A stretch of DNA of 64,000 nucleotides from Scalesia atractyloides (lineage: Eukaryota; Streptophyta; Magnoliopsida; Asterales; Asteraceae), in the NCBI GenBank assembly GCA_947069175.1, contig CAMTDV010000030.1, positions 100,774,411-100,838,410 on the forward strand, in the 5' to 3' direction. This document shows, piece by piece, positions 58,903-64,000 of this stretch. The number at the start of each line of letters is the position of its first letter. The first letter of the stretch is position 1. The notes beneath the pieces were generated by a model, which searched no databases, had not been told where the DNA came from, and was given only the letters and a program-made list of their open reading frames with translations. The position numbers were made by a program, and so were the translations under genes.

Positions 58903-60640
58903 AAGATGCTAACACTCGAGTTTAAACACAAAATAAAACCCCTTAGAAAGGGCCCTAGGCCAAAGCCTCGGAACTTCAGAAACGGTTTATATATTGTTCT
59001 GGGTCGGCCTCAGAATATAAGAAATGGGCTCAACTAACCAATCCAAAAAATAAACAATCCGGTTGATATAATATATTTGGTCATGAATTCAATTTTAGCA
59101 TTAGGTCCAAACTTTGACTTTTCACTGGGCCCACAACTAATGCCTGAAAGGATGAATGAAGTCTTGTAACTTCAGAATCGGTTTATATATTGTACTAGGT
59201 CGGGCTTAGAAACAGTTCAACCGGCCGTAGCGGGAGGTTTGACTGGTAATACCGACTGCTTTGAACCGGTTTTTAAAACATTTCTCATAAGCCTAGAAAT
59301 CTACTGAAGAGAAACCTATTTCAAAAGTATCTAAGTTGTGTGGGTAACCTGTATCCTGAAGGCTTGTAGTCGTCTATCGTGTTTCGTAATATGTTTCTAA
59401 GGATTCTAGTTCCATTGTGGATATTGACGTAGATTTAGAAGTATATTTAGTGGATTTATGAGTTATACATCACCATTGCTTTATAATAGCTCGATTATTT
59501 GTTTGAAGAATAAGTTCCTAGAAAAAAATAGCAGTGGTTCCATCTAAAAAATTGTTCATTCTTGAAAATTTATCACAAACAACATATAGTTACTAATTTT
59601 AATAACTATTTTTAAGCAAATCCAATAAAAAAAAATTCAAAATAACATATTCTTACTAATTTTAATAATTACTTTTAAGCAAACTCAATTTCATTCATTC
59701 CAGTTACCTTCACCCCTTCATCTTAGAAACATATAGTGAAGGGAACTAGTGTGTGTAAATTTCCAATAATGTTCTCATATGTAATCTATCTTAGTGATTG
59801 GTAGTTCTACAAGCCGAGAGGAAAAGACTCACTGGATACATTCATAAACTTTGTTGACTTCGTCAGTGCATTTGAGCAGTGACATCTAGAAAATAATTAT
59901 AGAGGTAACGTTCAATTTTTTTGACGTACTTCATACAATGTAAACGGAACAAAAAATAGTAGCACGATAATAATTAAATTTAAATACATACAAAGACCGC
60001 ACAACTTAGAGTATTTTTCAAATATTCCTCATCTATTCAATTGCGCAAATCCGTCTTGAGAAGCTTCATTTAAGAAAAAAACAATTTTTTAAAGGTTGCG
60101 ATTGTAACCGTTAAAACCACGCTAGCTTCAATGTTCCATAAACCAAAGGAAAAGTATCATGCTTTCCGAGTTCCACCATTACACGAGCAAGGTCACTCAA
60201 TCTCTTCAATTTTGCAAATTATCATCTACCTTTGAAGTGTGATAAAAGACCGTAAGATCACCCGACAGAGACCCTCTTTCTTCTTTAGTAAAATCATTCG
60301 GATATTTCCCAGAATCTTAGGATGTCAAATTTAGCAAACGAATCACAAGGATTTAAATCCACACTAGCATCGGTGACGGAACCAAACTTTTATAATTGGG
60401 GGGGGGACACAATGTAATTTTTATTTACATGGCCACCATAGTTTTAAGTTGCTAAAAGTAAGCTAGACAGTTTTACCGATCCATCTTTGTTTCGACCTTT
60501 TTATTGAAAGTTTATTATAAAAAGTACATCTCTACATTATATTAAGTAATATATTAATTTTTTGACAACTTTCTTCTAAATATTACCCATTTGTAAAATT
60601 TTAAATCTACACTATATTTGTAGGATGAAATCATCAAGAC
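58903..60640. other. Intergenic, repeat remnants, no gene
   Basis: cttcag, cggtttatatattgt, aggtcgg words recur at about 58974 and 59178. 59180-59282 resembles the MITE at 29296. The rest is AT-rich, with a short G run at 60401. No coding recognised. Confidence 0.45.
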
Positions 60641-60775
60641 CACTAGGTCATAAGACAATGAGCCAAATAATATTTTAAAACTGTAACCAAGTAATTAGAT
60701 AAAATAGAAAAAATGAATACATATATGTTTATTATATTTTTGAAATAAAATATAATAATCGCATTAAAACCCCAA

Positions 60776-60850
60776 TCATAATAATCAAAGAGATGAATGC
60801 ATATATGTTTATTCATAATAATCAAGGAGATGAATGCATATATGTTTATT
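60776..60850. repeat. 37-bp tandem duplication upstream of DC1 copy B
   Basis: cataataatcaa(a/g)gagatgaatgc and the following atatatgtttatt occur twice head to tail. The same motif occurs once near 45030, upstream of DC1 copy A. Confidence 0.85.
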
Positions 60851-61356
60851 ATATTTTTGTAACAAAAGGTGGGGAGCATAAGGTAGATATGCAAATGGGT
60901 CATAGTCTAAAGTTAAGTTCTCTTTCCTTTCCTAACAATTCAAGAATGGAATATAACGGAAGTCTATGTTGAGGGATGGAGGAATCAAAGTTTGAGTGAG
61001 TTTGGAAAGAATAATTGAGATTTCTTATGGAATGGTTAATTCCTTTCGTGTAATAAAACATATTCTTCTTCATTTCTTTATACTGGCGCATTTGGGTTCC
61101 AAACACTAATAGTCTCTTTCCAATTTGTGTGGTATTCAACTTGCTGATCGAGCTAAGAAGGAAATTTCATGGACATTATACCTGGTATGTCACTAGTTAT
61201 TCCATTTTATGTATGTTTTTTGATGCTTCATTGAGAAATCAGAATATAAATTGATAGAGATGAAGTATGTATGCTTAAGGTATGAGACAGTGAGGAGATA
61301 CAAAACCATCTCTGTGGATTTCCTGTTGACACTCCTATTGTGTATTTCTATTTTTA

Positions 61357-61394
<38 letters not shown>

Positions 61395-61479
61395 ATATGT
61401 TAAATTTTGTGGAAATATTTTCATGGCTTAAGTGTGTTGAAATCATGACTTAATTATTGTAATATAAATCCATGTAGTT

Positions 61480-62600
61480 ACAAAGGACCAACTTTATCAC
61501 TTTGATCACATTCACCCCCATCCGCTCAGCATTGTGCATCTACAACAACCTAGTCAAAAAAATGAAAATTCTGAAGACGAAGATGAAGACAAAGAGAAAG
61601 ATGAAGATGATTTTATGGAAGAAGACCATCATGGTGGACAATGCAACCTTTGTAGGGAACAGATCTGGTCATTTCATTCGTGTTACTACCAATGCAAGTC
61701 CTGTGATACTCATTGCACAAATTTTGTGCAGAACTACCCAAGGCCCTAGTAAATTACCCATCACATCATCCTCCTGACCACAATTTTTTGTTCAGTTACC
61801 ACAATTTCCGTAGCTTCTTTACTTGTCATGTCTGCAATATTTATAGGGAGGATAACAATTATTATTATTGTTCCGTCTGTTATATAAGTATGGACATTAC
61901 TTGTGCTACTATGCCGAAACAGAAGATAAACCACCCTAGTCACCCTCACCAATTGGAGCGAATGCTTGGGTCCATTGTATCTAGTTGTCTAGCTTGTGGT
62001 AATAAACATGAAGGGGTCTTCTTTCAATGTACCACATGTCCTGGGTTTTGGATCAACCATGATTGTGCTTTGCTGCCTGCTAAGTTACTAATACAAATCA
62101 TACTGATGGGACTTTCACTAATTCCCATCCACTTACCCTTGGCTATTCATTTTCCTATTCGGATTCCGATTCCCTTGTAGGGTCTGCAATAAGGATTTCC
62201 GATTTCGTTTATGGAATTACAAATGTGATAAATGTCGATTTTACGCACATGTTGATTGTGCAACTTCAAAAAAAGAGCCATTTATGTCCATCTTCTTACG
62301 TGAAAGTGAGCAATCTCTTTTTCTTTTTATTATGTTATTTTGTGGAGTATTATCTTAGTCTAATTTCAAGTATATCATTTTATCAGGCCTTGGCAAAACT
62401 TCTAAAAATTTTAAAGATGATGAACGTCCGAATCTACTCCACAGCCCATTTGACGATGAAGGTGACAACCTTTTAAAGCGTCATATGTCTAATCAAAAGG
62501 AGTTGATTGGTAAACAATATGATGGTGACACGCTCAACCATTTTAGCCATCAACACCCACTCATCCTTTTCGACAAGCGAACACTAGTTGGTAAAATTCT
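61480..62600 (+). pseudogene. DC1 (C1-like zinc finger) gene, copy B, frameshifted and truncated
   Basis: Better-preserved paralog of 52560-53600. An acidic stretch (EDEDEDKEKDEDD) precedes the Cys/His modules CNLCREQIWSFHSCYYQCKS, CHVCNIYREDNNYYYCSVC, CLACGNKHEGVFFQCTTC with HDCALLP, and CRVCNKDF with YKCDKCRFYAHVDC; the C-x2-C, H-x2-C spacing fits DC1/C1-like zinc binding. A frameshift near 61720 and another near 62090 separate the modules. The intron 62306-62386 keeps GT and AG. The second exon (KDDERPNLLHSPFDDEGDN to HPLILFDKRTLVGK) stops at 62600 where the segmental duplication begins, so the C-terminal domains are lost. Non-functional. Confidence 0.78.
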
Positions 62601-64000
62601 GCAGTTTCAATTAGGCGTGCTGATAGAATCTAGAAATTGAATAGAAACTGAAAGCTTGATTGCTGAAATAAACAACCCAATTCGAGATGTGTCTTCTCCA
62701 CTGCTTCAAGATCCTTTAATCTACCACACCTTCAAGATCCTTAAACCTAAGATTTTCTTCAACAATGGTGAGGTGTCTTCCTTAAACGACGACGTACGGT
62801 GGGTAGTGGTGGCGGATTTTAGGCGGTGGATTTAACGTTGTGGAGCCGTACGACGTGTTTAATGTTGTGGAGGTGGGTTCTGGCATACCACGGATTTCAT
62901 CCTTATCCTCCCGATTCTCCCGGATATGCTCTGGATCAACAAACCAGCAACGATTCGTTGTTCAACCACCGTCACCAGATACGCGGCGGAACACTAGATC
63001 CGTTGATGTTCAAATCGAAATTAGGGGTGGGTTTAACCTGAAATTCAGGCGTACGATTGATGCATAACATGAATTTGTAGACAAGGAAATTCCCATCTGA
63101 AATTTGTGACACTAAGTTTTAATTCAGACTTGTTTCCAATTGTTTTTTTGTCAGTTTATATAGTTACCGAGCATATGAATTATGAATGGCTATGGAAGTT
63201 GTTAAGAGTGATCGTATATCGTATTAATTATGTTACCACATTGATATTTGCCAACATAAATGTGATAAACTTTATGTTTTGGTGCAAAAATATGGAATAT
63301 TCGTACATGGATTGAAGGTTCTAACGATATGCAGGTGGTTGTTACGGTGGAGAGAGATGGAGTGAGGAAGAAGATGAGTCGTGGGCCCCTCTTTTTTATA
63401 TATTTTATTATTTCAAGGGTAATATAGTAATTTTGCATATACTTAACTGAGAAATCTAACAAAGGTTAGTGGTAAGGACCACTCGAGTGCAAAATTTGAA
63501 ACTACTGGGACCAAGTGTGTAATTATTGAACCACTGGATCAAGTCTGCAAGATTTGCAAACCACAGGGACCAACCAAGCTATTTTCTAATAGACCCGAAA
63601 GAAAAACAACAGAGCTATTTCTCATTTCCACATGACCACACTGCAAATTTAATATACTCGGCTTTGACTCCAAGCTAGAAGAACTGAGGAGAAAGATTTA
63701 AAAGAAGAAGGCCCTTTTTTTTACTAAAATGGTATAAAAAGACCCAATTATACAATTAGGATCTTCTAACCACACACCTTCATGTTTAATTTTTTTACGA
63801 TGTTTTGGCTGTACACAACTTTCGTATGAGAATAAGATTGTTCCTGATTACGTCATTCATTATTCTTCCTATACGTCAGTGTTTTCCACCCTTTTGGTGG
63901 CTTATTTTAAACATCCATGCGTACTAGTGATAGTGACGGACTTAGAAAATATTTTATGGAGGTGCGAACAAGGGGATTAACTAAACTTTTAAGGGACGTG
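62601..64000 (+). repeat. Segmental duplication copy 2 (partial MULE plus flank)
   Basis: Matches 34398-35816 almost base for base. It lacks the left third of the MULE, and about 22 bp spanning the right MULE end and its target duplication are deleted (caaccaagc joins directly to tattttctaat). It continues past the window edge. Confidence 0.88.

Overview
The window is nuclear DNA of a flowering plant. The genes have spliced exons, GT-AG introns and AT-rich intergenic DNA, and most of the sequence is transposable elements (TEs). The gene families (ANTH/AP180, KIX8/9, phytocyanin, DC1 zinc-finger) are eudicot-typical. The LTR ends starting TGTCACACCCCGACC and the LTR carrying palindromic TTACGGACCGTAA copies are of the kind I associate with Asteraceae; that assignment is an inference. 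There is no prokaryotic or organellar signature, no CRISPR and no intact tRNA gene.

Layout. 1-977 is an LTR (minus) abutting the 3' coding end of a clathrin-assembly (AP180/PICALM) gene. 1.9-4.4 kb is a nest of small DNA transposons. 6482-8394 is an apparently intact four-exon gene for a KIX8/KIX9-type adaptor with an EAR repression motif. 9.3-26 kb is stacked TEs: a Helitron inside a related Helitron, further interrupted by a 2.25-kb solo LTR; a MULE with perfect 9-bp target duplications; a 4.5-kb Helitron whose empty site survives in a neighbouring tandem repeat; and a 3.2-kb MULE holding another TIR element.

27-44 kb is a phytocyanin (blue-copper) neighbourhood. It has one two-exon stellacyanin-like gene (minus), two intronless tandem copies (plus; the second shortened by a one-base deletion) and a pseudogene scarred by a 49-bp palindrome. 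Between them lie PIF/Harbinger, LINE, SINE, MULE and microsatellite-bounded foldback elements.

45.1-52.2 kb is a very large foldback element. Its outer ends are a complete small MITE in opposite orientations, and a 5.8-kb CACTA-ended segment interrupts its right arm. It sits upstream of a decayed DC1-domain gene. A paralogous DC1 pseudogene at 61.5-62.6 kb preserves the upstream region without the insertion. Between the two lies a decayed 4.7-kb Ty1/copia element (minus) with non-canonical TA...TA LTR ends and a perfect 5-bp target duplication. The window ends in a 1.4-kb segmental copy of part of the 33.9-35.8 kb region.

Only four loci look capable of making protein: the KIX gene, the stellacyanin gene, and the two intronless phytocyanin copies. 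Element boundaries marked with target-site duplications were read base by base and are the firmest calls. Internal content of non-autonomous elements, and boundaries lacking a duplication, are less certain. No homology search was possible; family names come from recognised motifs.
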